From the NCBI GenBank assembly GCA_019634695.1, contig JAHCAW010000021.1, positions 1-63,275 of the forward strand: 63,275 bases of DNA, in the 5' to 3' direction. Both the position numbers and the translations under genes were made by a program. Positions 51,895 to 59,873 of the stretch are shown here, piece after piece (within the stretch, counting starts at the first letter, position 1; each line of letters opens with the position of its first letter). The DNA is from Candidatus Sumerlaeia bacterium. Lineage in GTDB: Bacteria; Sumerlaeota; Sumerlaeia; SLMS01; JAHLLQ01. The notes under the pieces are model-generated. The model ran no database searches, was not told where the DNA came from, and was given only the letters and a program-made list of their open reading frames with translations.

Positions 51895-53226
51895 ATGCCC
51901 GCGACCCGCTTCCCGGATGGATTCCTCTGGGGATGCGCCGCGTCCTCCTATCAGATCGAGGGCGCCCATGACGCCGACGGCAAGGGGCCATCGATCTGGG
52001 ACGATTTCGTCTCGCGCCCCGGCGCGATCCGCGACGGCCAGACCGGCAACGTCGCGTGCGACCACTACCATCGCTGGGCGCAGGACCTGGACCTGATGCG
52101 CGAGCTGGGCTTCCGGGCCTACCGCTTCTCGGTCTCGTGGCCGCGCGTGCAGCCCGCCGGAACCGGAGCGGTCAACCCGGCCGGTTTGGACTTCTACGAG
52201 CGGCTGGTCGACGGGCTGCTCGAACGCGGCATGACGCCCGTCTGCACGCTGTATCATTGGGACCTGCCGCTGGCGCTGGAGCAGGGCCACGGCGGTTGGC
52301 GCCGGCGTGTCACGGCCGAGGCCTTTGCGGACTACGCCGGCCACGTGGCCGCGCGGCTCGGCGACCGCGTGGCGCTGTGGACGACGTTCAACGAGATGCC
52401 GGTCTCGGCGATCAATGGCTACAAGATCGGCGACCATGCGCCGGGCGCGCAGGAGCCCGAACGCGTGGTGCGTCAGGTGATCCACCACCTGTTGCTGGCG
52501 CACGGGCTGGGCGTGCGTGCCCTGCGGGCGGCGCTGCCCTCGGGCGCCCGCGTCGGGCTGGTGACGAATCCATGGTGCTGCGTGCCTTTCTTCGATGACG
52601 AGGATTGCGTCGATGCCGCGCGAGCCGTCTTCGAGCGCCGCAACGCCTGGTTCCTGGACCCGATCTATCGTGGCAGCTACCCGGCCGAGGAGTGGGCGGC
52701 GCTCGGGCCCGACGTGCCGACCATCGAGCCGGGCGACCTGAAGACCATCGCCGCGCCGCTCGACTATCTTGGACTGAACATCTACTCCTCGGCGGCGGTT
52801 GTCGGGGGCGACGGCAGCGAGCACGACTACGAGCGCTGGTTTCCGCGCACCGACAACGACTGGGCTGTCACGCCGGAGGTGCTCTACTGGGCGTTGCGGT
52901 TCGTGCATGAAATCTACGGCGCGGGCGACCTGTACATTACGGAGAACGGCTGCGCGTATCCCGACCAGATGGGTCCCGACGGCGCGGTGCGCGACTACGC
53001 GCGTCTGGAGTACCTGCGGGGCTACCTGCGGGGCGTGGCACGCGCGGCGGCCGAGGGGGTGCCGGTGCGCGGCTACTTCGCGTGGTCGATCCTGGACAAT
53101 TTCGAGTGGGCGCACGGCACGTCGAAGCGCTTCGGCATCGTGCACGTGAACTTCGAGACGCTGGCGCGCACGCCGAAGGCAAGCGCGCGCTGGCTGCGGA
53201 ACGTGATCGCGGCGAACGGATTCTGA
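51895..53226 (+). CDS. GH1 beta-glucosidase
   Basis: The 443-aa glycoside hydrolase family 1 enzyme opens with FPDGFLWGCAASSYQIEGA and has SIWDDF, YRFSVSWPR, the acid/base TFNE (Glu near 166), NIYSS and the nucleophile ITENG (Glu near 350), then WSILDNFEWAHG. Both catalytic carboxylates are present. Family activities include beta-glucosidase, galactosidase, fucosidase and 6-phospho variants. The typical phospho-sugar-binding Ser/Lys/Tyr region is not obvious, so a plain beta-glycosidase is likely. No signal peptide, so it acts on imported oligosaccharides. It starts 27 bases after the small membrane-protein gene. Confidence 0.95.
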   Translation: MPATRFPDGFLWGCAASSYQIEGAHDADGKGPSIWDDFVSRPGAIRDGQTGNVACDHYHRWAQDLDLMRELGFRAYRFSVSWPRVQPAGTGAVNPAGLDFYERLVDGLLERGMTPVCTLYHWDLPLALEQGHGGWRRRVTAEAFADYAGHVAARLGDRVALWTTFNEMPVSAINGYKIGDHAPGAQEPERVVRQVIHHLLLAHGLGVRALRAALPSGARVGLVTNPWCCVPFFDDEDCVDAARAVFERRNAWFLDPIYRGSYPAEEWAALGPDVPTIEPGDLKTIAAPLDYLGLNIYSSAAVVGGDGSEHDYERWFPRTDNDWAVTPEVLYWALRFVHEIYGAGDLYITENGCAYPDQMGPDGAVRDYARLEYLRGYLRGVARAAAEGVPVRGYFAWSILDNFEWAHGTSKRFGIVHVNFETLARTPKASARWLRNVIAANGF

Positions 53227-53252
53227 GGGCGGCGACCACCGAAAGGCGGAGG

Positions 53253-53924
53253 ATGGCAATCGTGGCGCAGCCGGACACGCGATCTGGGCGCCGACCCGTT
53301 GCCACCCGCAACGCGACATGGGCGCGTTCGTCCGCCATTTGGCTGGCGCGTCGCCGCATCCATCCCAACTCGATTTCGATGGCGAGCGTGCTGTTCGCGG
53401 CACTTGCCGCGGGATTGCTCGTTGCATCGGCGAGAATACCCTCTCCGGGCGCGGCCTGCCTGGCATTGGTGCTTTCGGCGATCCTGATCCAGGCTCGCCT
53501 GATCTGCAACCTGCTCGACGGGCTCGTGGCGGTGGAAGGCGGACTCGGAACGAAGGCGGGCGAGATCTTCAACGATTTCCCGGACCGGGTGAGCGACACG
53601 CTGCTGCTTGTGGCAGCGGGCTACTCGATACCCGGCGCGGGCTGGGCACAGACGCTGGGTTGGCTGGCGGCCGCGTTGGCGTTGTTGACGGCATACTCCC
53701 GGGTGCTTGCCACGGCGACGGGCGCTCCATCCCTGTTTCTGGGGCCGATGGCGAAGCAACACCGTATGGCTGTACTGACAGCGGCATGCCTGATCGGCGC
53801 AGTTGAAGTTTGGGTTCATCGACCTGCACTCCTGCCGGCGGCGGCTCTCGCGATCGTCGCGGTCGGCTGCGTCGTGACAACGACTCGGCGATTGTCCCAT
53901 GCCATCCGCCATCTTGGCTCCTGA
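53253..53924 (+). CDS. CDP-alcohol phosphatidyltransferase family protein
   Basis: The 223-aa membrane protein (about 5 TM helices) carries the family metal-site motif in variant form: NLLDGLVAVEGG then GEIFNDFPDR (Asp89, Asp108 and Asp111). The usual DGxxAR...GxxxDxxxD has Val in place of Arg and one extra residue. I recall a subfamily with the same NLLDGxVAVEGG pattern encoded beside CdsA-like genes. It transfers an alcohol from CDP-lipid or CDP-alcohol substrates; which one is unclear. The cdsA-like gene follows after nine bases. The start has GGAGG directly before it, with AAAGG at better spacing. Confidence 0.8.
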   Translation: MAIVAQPDTRSGRRPVATRNATWARSSAIWLARRRIHPNSISMASVLFAALAAGLLVASARIPSPGAACLALVLSAILIQARLICNLLDGLVAVEGGLGTKAGEIFNDFPDRVSDTLLLVAAGYSIPGAGWAQTLGWLAAALALLTAYSRVLATATGAPSLFLGPMAKQHRMAVLTAACLIGAVEVWVHRPALLPAAALAIVAVGCVVTTTRRLSHAIRHLGS

Positions 53925-53933
53925 GGCGGCACC

Positions 53934-54863
53934 GTGATAGATCAGGATTCGACCAGGATTCTCGCCGGCATCTGGATCCTCCTGGGAGTCTCCTGGATCG
54001 CGGGCGGCGTGTTGAAACTTCAACGCCGCCATCGGGAACTGGCTCTCAATGTAATTGCACGGACGCGCGCATGGACCCTGATGATCGCGCTGCTGACCGC
54101 TGCCGTCTTTCTGGGTTCACTGGGCGTGACGCTGTTGTTCGCCGGCGTGTCGGTGCTGGCATTGCGCGAGTACCTGTCGGTGGCAGGCGTGACGAAAACT
54201 GATCGGCGTGCAGCCGTGTGGATATTCGCCCTCTTCCTGCCACTTCAGTATGCATTGATCGTCTTCGACTGGTACGGCCTCTTCAGCATCCTGATCCCCG
54301 TCTATGCGTTTGCTGTCCTGACGATTCGGCAGGTGCTGTCGGGTGACGTTGCCGACTTCCTTGCCCGTGCCGCGAAGCTCCACTGGGGACTGATGCTGTG
54401 CGTCTACTGCATTAGCCATGTCCCTGCCTTGGGAACTCTTGTTCTCGCCGAACAGGAACGGAGCAGCGCGATTCCCGTGTTGTTTCTGCTGGTTTGCGTG
54501 CAACTTGGAGATGTCTTTCAGTATGTGTTCGGCAAGTGGCTGGGCCGACGAAAGGTGGCGCCGTCGATCAGTCCGGGGAAGACGTGGGAGGGACTCGTGG
54601 GCGGGGTCGGCGCGGCCACGATCATTGGGGCCCTCCTGTCGCCGTTCACAATTTGGGCGCCCACCACGGCCGCAGCATTAGCCTGCGGACTTGCCCTGTG
54701 CGGCTTCTTCGGCGATCTGGCCATGTCGGCAATCAAGCGCGACCGCGGGGTCAAAGACTTCGGCACGCTGCTCGAAGGCCATGGGGGTGTGCTGGACAGG
54801 ATCGACTCGCTCTGTTTCGCCGCTCCCGTCTTCTTCCATATTGTACGCTACTTCTGGACGTAG
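53934..54863 (+). CDS. cdsA: Phosphatidate cytidylyltransferase
   Basis: The 309-aa polytopic membrane enzyme makes CDP-diacylglycerol from phosphatidate and CTP. The CDS signature is complete near the C-terminus: SPGKTWEG earlier, then SAIKRDRGVKDFGTLLEGHGGVLDRIDS with its metal-binding Asp residues. Start is GTG at 53934, nine bases after the CDP-alcohol transferase stop. Together the two could supply and use CDP-diacylglycerol. The pairing suggests a dedicated phospholipid branch rather than the housekeeping copy, but that is inference. Confidence 0.92.
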   Translation: MIDQDSTRILAGIWILLGVSWIAGGVLKLQRRHRELALNVIARTRAWTLMIALLTAAVFLGSLGVTLLFAGVSVLALREYLSVAGVTKTDRRAAVWIFALFLPLQYALIVFDWYGLFSILIPVYAFAVLTIRQVLSGDVADFLARAAKLHWGLMLCVYCISHVPALGTLVLAEQERSSAIPVLFLLVCVQLGDVFQYVFGKWLGRRKVAPSISPGKTWEGLVGGVGAATIIGALLSPFTIWAPTTAAALACGLALCGFFGDLAMSAIKRDRGVKDFGTLLEGHGGVLDRIDSLCFAAPVFFHIVRYFWT

Positions 54864-54949
54864 CGCCGGCACTACAGGAAGGCGCTTGCTCCCACTCGGC
54901 GTGCCGGTGCGAGGGTGGCGACCATCATCGTCGGGGGAGGACGTTTCGC

Positions 54950-56380
54950 ATGGCGCGCAAGAAGGTGGACAGGGGACACGCCGATCATTCGCAGGCCGCG
55001 GGTGTGCCCGGCATGCACGGGGCGATGCCGCGGCATCTGAAGGTGGTGATGCTCGGGGCGGGCAGCGGCTTCACGACCGTGGTGCTCAACGACATCCTGC
55101 TGATTCCGGGGCTCGAGAGCATCGAGATCGCCCTGGTGGACATCGACCGCAAGCGGCTCGACCTCGTCACGAAGGTGATGCGGCGCATCGCCGAGTTGCG
55201 CGGGCACAGCCCCGCCATCGTGACGGCGACGACGAATCGCCGCGAGGCCCTGCCCGGCGCCCACTACCTGATCAACTGCATCGAGGTCAGCGGCACCGAA
55301 TGCGTGCGCCACGACAACGACATCCCGACGAAGTACGGGGTGGACCAGTGCATCGGCGACACGGCGGGACCGGGCGGGCTGTTCAAGGCGCTGCGCACGA
55401 TCCCGGTCTGGCTCGACTTGTTGCGCGACGCCGAGGAGCTGTGCCCCGAGGCCCTGGTGCTCAACTACACGAATCCGATGAACATGATGTGCCTGGCGGC
55501 GGGCCGCACGAGCGCCATGCAGGTGGTGGGGCTGTGCCACTCCGTGCAGGGCACGAGCCACCAGTTGGCCGAGCGCGCCGGCGTGCCGAAGAGCGAACTC
55601 GAGTTCGAGTGCGCCGGCATCAACCACCTCGCGTGGTTCACCAAGCTGCGCCACAAGGGGCGCGATCTCTATCCGAAGCTGATGGCGCAGGCGCGTCGCG
55701 AGCTCGACGAGCGCCGCGTCCCCAAGACCGAGGAGGAGTTCTGGGACCTCGTGCGCAAGGACGTGATGCTGCACTTCGGCGCCTTCGTCACCGAGTCGTC
55801 CGGGCACCTGAGCGAGTATCTCCCCTACTACCGCAAGCGCAAGGATCTGCTGAAGAAGTACATGGTGCCGCGCTATGGCGGCGAGTCGGGCTTCTATGCG
55901 CGATGCTGGCCGGGCTGGCGCCAGGCGTCGGACGACTATCGCCGCGGGATGCTGACGGGCGAGAAGCCGCTCGATCACCCGCGAAGCTGGGAGTACGCCT
56001 CCACGATCGTCGAGGCGCGCGAGAAGGATGTGCCGCTTCGCATCCACGGCAACGTGATGAACCGCCATCGCGGCGGCGGACCACTGATCGGCAACCTGAT
56101 GCACGACGGCTGCGTCGAGGTGGCGTGCATGATCGACCGCAACGGGGTGAACCCGACGGCCTACGGGCTGCTGCCGCCGCAGATGGCCGCGTTGTCGGAG
56201 GCGAACATGCGGATGTTCGACCTGGGCGCGCGCGCCGCGGTCGAACGCTCGAAGGAAGCGGCGATCCACGCGTTGATGCTCGATCCGCTGACCGCGGCCG
56301 TCTGCGCGCCGGCCGAGATCAAGGCCATGACGCTCGAACTCTTCGAGGCCGAGAAGCGGTTCCTGAAGGGATACAAGTAG
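54950..56380 (+). CDS. GH4 family NAD-dependent glycosidase (alpha-galactosidase/glucosidase-like)
   Basis: The 476-aa enzyme belongs to GH4, which uses NAD+ and a divalent metal in a redox-assisted mechanism. The dinucleotide loop is LGAGSGF. The NYTNPMN, GLCHSVQG (metal Cys-His) and INHLAWFTKL motifs are present, matching the MelA-type alpha-galactosidase branch better than the 6-phospho-beta-glucosidases. The N-terminal 25 residues before RHLKVVML are extra and basic. A strong GGGGGAGG site precedes the ATG. It is cytoplasmic. With the GH1 enzyme three genes upstream it indicates use of alpha- and beta-linked oligosaccharides. Confidence 0.9.
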   Translation: MARKKVDRGHADHSQAAGVPGMHGAMPRHLKVVMLGAGSGFTTVVLNDILLIPGLESIEIALVDIDRKRLDLVTKVMRRIAELRGHSPAIVTATTNRREALPGAHYLINCIEVSGTECVRHDNDIPTKYGVDQCIGDTAGPGGLFKALRTIPVWLDLLRDAEELCPEALVLNYTNPMNMMCLAAGRTSAMQVVGLCHSVQGTSHQLAERAGVPKSELEFECAGINHLAWFTKLRHKGRDLYPKLMAQARRELDERRVPKTEEEFWDLVRKDVMLHFGAFVTESSGHLSEYLPYYRKRKDLLKKYMVPRYGGESGFYARCWPGWRQASDDYRRGMLTGEKPLDHPRSWEYASTIVEAREKDVPLRIHGNVMNRHRGGGPLIGNLMHDGCVEVACMIDRNGVNPTAYGLLPPQMAALSEANMRMFDLGARAAVERSKEAAIHALMLDPLTAAVCAPAEIKAMTLELFEAEKRFLKGYK

Positions 56381-56417
56381 GGCGGTTGCGCAGAAGTCGT
56401 ATCGGAACCTCCGCCCG

Positions 56418-56450
56418 CCGTCTTGTCCGTCGAAGCCTCGGCGAAGACGG
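56418..56450. repeat. Imperfect inverted repeat after the GH4 gene
   Basis: CCGTCTT (56418-56424) pairs with AAGACGG (56444-56450) around GCCTCGGC-containing sequence. A separate ATGGGTC/GACCCAT pair lies at 56502-56521. The first resembles a common TTCGCCGAGGCTTCG intergenic repeat. Either could act as a weak terminator. Nothing else is evident in 56381-56628. Confidence 0.4.
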
Positions 56451-56628
56451 AGGCAGTGCGAAGGCCCCCCCGAATCGCCGGGAAGCGCTCCGATAGGTCG
56501 CATGGGTCCCATATGACCCATCGGTCCAGTTCGCCACGCCTCACGTCTTTCTTGACATGGTGGCGGGTGGGCGGGGATGCGGGTGGAGACCTTCCGGCCG
56601 GTGTCCGTCTCGGCCGCGCGCGATTGCC

Positions 56629-59600
56629 ATGGAACGATTCGTCCATCTGGGTGCCCGCAGCGATGCCAGTCCGGGCCGGAGCCTTGCCCGGATCGACGCA
56701 TTGGTGCGGCTGGCGCACAAGGACGGGCAGCCGGCGCTGGGGCTGTGCGACGCGATGTCGCTGGCCGGGGCGCCGACGTTCTGCCGGGCCGCGCGGCGGC
56801 TGGGCGTGCGACCGGTGCTGGGCGCCGAATTGCGCATGACGGCACTGCGCGACTGGCCGGCCGGCACGACGTTCGGCCTGCGGGTGCTCGCCGCGACGCC
56901 GACGGGCTGGCGGCGCTTGGTCGAGGTGCTCAACGGGGCGGCGGACCAGACGGCCGAGCCGGGCTCCGGCGTCGTCGAGTGGGACACCCTGTTCGAGAAC
57001 CTCGACGGGCTGGTGCTGCTGTGGGGCGGGTTGGATTCGGAGTTGTCGGAGGCGCATCGCCGGGGCCGGGGCGAGGAGGCGGTGCGGCTGCTTGAAGTGG
57101 TCGGGCGCCAGGCCGGGGCCGAGCGCCTGTTCGTGGCGCTGCCGGCGCCGGTGGACGAGGCCGGCCGGGCGCTGACCGAGTTCCTGGCGCAGGCCGCCAC
57201 GCGAGCCGGCCTGACCGCCGTGGCCGTCCCGGAGGTACACTACGCCGCGCCCGAGGACGAGCTGGCCTGGCGCATCTGGAGCGCCTCCGAGAGCGAGGCG
57301 TTCGCACCGGGAACGCGCCTGGGCGACCTCGCGCGACCCGTCGAGCAGCGCACGCACCTGCTGACGGCGGCCGAAGCCCATCGGCTGTACGCCGACTACC
57401 CGGGCGCGGTCGAGGCGGCGATCGTGCTGGCCGGGCGCTGCGAAGCCGAGGTGGCGAGCCCGGCGCGCCGGTTCCCGCGGCAGGAGTTCGCCCGCGGCGT
57501 GGACGCGGATTCGCTGATCTGGAACGAAGTCTTCGCGCGCGCCTCGCAGCACTACGGCGATCTGCCGGCGCGCTGGCGCGAGCGGCTCAACCGCGAGTTC
57601 CGCGACCTGATCGAGGCGGACCTTGCGGACGCGCTGCTGTGCCTGGGCCGGCTGGACGGGGCGCTGCGCGATACCGACATCCTGCGCGGTCCCGGCGCCG
57701 GCTTCCTGACCAACAGTCTGGTGGCGTCGTTGCTCGGCGTCACGCGGCTCGATCCGTTGCGGCACGATCTGGCGTTCTCGCTGCCCGAGGGCGCGGGCCA
57801 GCGTCTGCCGCGTCTGGAGATTCGCTTGGCCGAGGGATCCCTCGACGCGGCCGGGCGCCTGCTCGACGAGCGCTTCCCCGGCCACGTGTGCCGCGTGGGG
57901 CGCTGGCAGCGGTGGAGCAGCTCGTCGGTGCTCGACCGCCTGCTGCGTCAGGTGGGCTGGCAGGGCATGCCGGCGGCGCGGCTGCTGCGCAGCAAGTCGT
58001 GGGAGGAGGCGGCGCGCGAGGCGAACCTGGCGCCCGAGGGCAAGGACCCGCCCGCGGAGTGGACACTGGCCGACGTGCGGACGCTGGCGTGGCTGGTGCC
58101 GCGGCTCGAGGGGCGCCTGCGCCGGTTGCGGGTGCTGGGCCACGAGCATGTCTTCACGGCCGTGCAGATGGACCGCGAATTGCCGCGCGCGCCGAGCGCC
58201 GACAAACTGCCGGTCACGCAGTGGGAGGCCAAGGACCTGGAGCGGCTCGGCTACGGACGCGTGGCGTTCGCGCGCGACCGCACGCTGGACCTGATCGAGC
58301 AGGGCCTGCGGCATCTGCGCGAGCAGGGCCGGCCATGCGCGGAGCTGACCGGTCGCCTGGCACAGGACGAGACGACCTTCGAGTTGTTGCGCGAGGCGCG
58401 CACGCAGGGCATCCGCCTGTTCGACCCGCCGCCGATTCGCCGCCGGCTGCGCCAGCTTCAGCCGTCGGATTTCCCGAGCCTGCTACGCGTGGTGCAGGGC
58501 CGTCGGGCGGGCGCGCTGCAGGCCGAAACCTTCGAAGAGGTGCTGGTGGCCGTGTGGGCGGCGGCGCTGAAGGCGCACGAGGCGGAGGCCTTCTACGCGG
58601 CGGCGTTGACGCTGGCAGCGCCGAACGCGGCCGAGACGAATGCGCTGCTCGAAGAGGTGCGCGCACAGGGGCTGACGATCCGGCCGCTGGATCTGAATTG
58701 CTCGATGTGGCACTGGACGCCGGAGGACGGGGCGCTGCGGCCCGGGCTGGTGACGGTGCGCGGAATGACGCCGGAGGCGGGGCACGAGATCGAGTGGACG
58801 CGCCGCGAGCTGGCCTTCCCGGACCTTGCGGACTTGTTGCGGCGCACGGACCCGCGCATGCTGCGCACGGGCCAGGTGGAGGCACTCGTGCGCGCCGGCG
58901 CGCTCGATTCGCTCGGGCCCACCCGCGACGAACTGCTCGCCAACCTGCCGCGGCTCGACCAGTTGCTGCGCCCGCGCCGCGCCGGCGCCAACGGCGAGGA
59001 CCCGCTCCACTTCTTCGGCCATGGCGCCGACTGGTGGCTGGAGCACCATGTCGTGCACAGCGAATGGATCACGACGGCCGGCGACGACTCGGCACAGGCG
59101 CGCCTCGAGAGTCAGCGCGCGGCGACCGGTCTGTTTCTCGAGGCCGATCCGCTCGACGTGCAGCGCGAGTTCTGGAAGGCCGCACGCCTGCTGCTGCCGC
59201 GCGATCTGGGCAACCGCGACCGCGGCCACGACGTGACGCTGGCGGCGCCGCCCGGCAGCGTCTGGCCGCCGGACCCGACCGGCGGCGAGGGGCCCTGCTC
59301 GGTCGAGCTCGCCGGCGTGCAGGCGGAAATCGCCGGCCCATGGACGGCGGCCGTCGAGCAGGCGCTGCGCGAGGGCGACTGGCTGGTGCTGGCCGGACGG
59401 ATCGACCGCGAGACCTTCCAGTGGATCCTGACCGCCGAGGTCGTCCGCACGTTCGACGAGACGCTGGCGCGCGCGCGGCACGCCACGGTGCTGACGCTGC
59501 AACTCTCCGGGCTCGACCGCCGCACGCTTAAGGAGCTGCTGGCGCTGCTGAAGTCCTTCCCCGGCCGCACGCCGGTCGAGCGGGCCGAGGCCGACGGCCA

Positions 59601-59775
59601 GACCGAATGCGAGCGGCTGGCCGACCGCATCGCAAGCCGACGCGTGCTGGTCTGCCCGGGGCTCGAACTGGGACTCGGGCGCCTGCTGCCGCCGGGCACC
59701 TGGCACATCGACGTGCCGCGCAACTCGGTGGGGCTTCCCGAGTCGGGCACTCTCGCCACACAGACCGCCCTCTGA
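56629..59775 (+). CDS. DNA polymerase III alpha (DnaE)-like protein with degenerate catalytic sites
   Basis: The 1048-aa protein aligns along its length with DnaE/DnaE2. The PHP domain is recognisable at residues 4-70 (FVHLGARSD, PALGLCDAMSLAGAPTFC, RPVLGAEL) but its metal ligands are lost (HxHS reads LGARS, TDHGN reads CDAMS). The polymerase region keeps GPGAGFLTNSLVASLLGVTRLDPL (about 353). At about 393 the PDxDxDF acids read PRLEIRL. The third catalytic Asp (FDFLGL) appears to be Glu in DLERLGY. Fingers, HhH-like and thumb regions follow (QDETTFELLREARTQGIRLFD, RAGALDSLGPTRDELL). An inactive structural role is inferred. The frame is open, long and normal in codon use, so it is not a pseudogene. 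lexA lies 2.4 kb away. Confidence 0.82.
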   Translation: MERFVHLGARSDASPGRSLARIDALVRLAHKDGQPALGLCDAMSLAGAPTFCRAARRLGVRPVLGAELRMTALRDWPAGTTFGLRVLAATPTGWRRLVEVLNGAADQTAEPGSGVVEWDTLFENLDGLVLLWGGLDSELSEAHRRGRGEEAVRLLEVVGRQAGAERLFVALPAPVDEAGRALTEFLAQAATRAGLTAVAVPEVHYAAPEDELAWRIWSASESEAFAPGTRLGDLARPVEQRTHLLTAAEAHRLYADYPGAVEAAIVLAGRCEAEVASPARRFPRQEFARGVDADSLIWNEVFARASQHYGDLPARWRERLNREFRDLIEADLADALLCLGRLDGALRDTDILRGPGAGFLTNSLVASLLGVTRLDPLRHDLAFSLPEGAGQRLPRLEIRLAEGSLDAAGRLLDERFPGHVCRVGRWQRWSSSSVLDRLLRQVGWQGMPAARLLRSKSWEEAAREANLAPEGKDPPAEWTLADVRTLAWLVPRLEGRLRRLRVLGHEHVFTAVQMDRELPRAPSADKLPVTQWEAKDLERLGYGRVAFARDRTLDLIEQGLRHLREQGRPCAELTGRLAQDETTFELLREARTQGIRLFDPPPIRRRLRQLQPSDFPSLLRVVQGRRAGALQAETFEEVLVAVWAAALKAHEAEAFYAAALTLAAPNAAETNALLEEVRAQGLTIRPLDLNCSMWHWTPEDGALRPGLVTVRGMTPEAGHEIEWTRRELAFPDLADLLRRTDPRMLRTGQVEALVRAGALDSLGPTRDELLANLPRLDQLLRPRRAGANGEDPLHFFGHGADWWLEHHVVHSEWITTAGDDSAQARLESQRAATGLFLEADPLDVQREFWKAARLLLPRDLGNRDRGHDVTLAAPPGSVWPPDPTGGEGPCSVELAGVQAEIAGPWTAAVEQALREGDWLVLAGRIDRETFQWILTAEVVRTFDETLARARHATVLTLQLSGLDRRTLKELLALLKSFPGRTPVERAEADGQTECERLADRIASRRVLVCPGLELGLGRLLPPGTWHIDVPRNSVGLPESGTLATQTAL

Positions 59776-59873
59776 CGGAAAGCCCGGTTGCGCCACGCCC
59801 GGGCACGGGCCCTGATGACAGGGTGAGCGCGCGCCGCGGGCGCGGGCTCCGAGTTCCGCAAGGACCCTGTCTC

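Noticed and set aside
56629..59775. The DnaE-like gene as a pseudogene
   Set aside because: There is no stop or frameshift in 1048 codons, and non-catalytic DnaE motifs are retained in order, which favours a functional non-catalytic protein.
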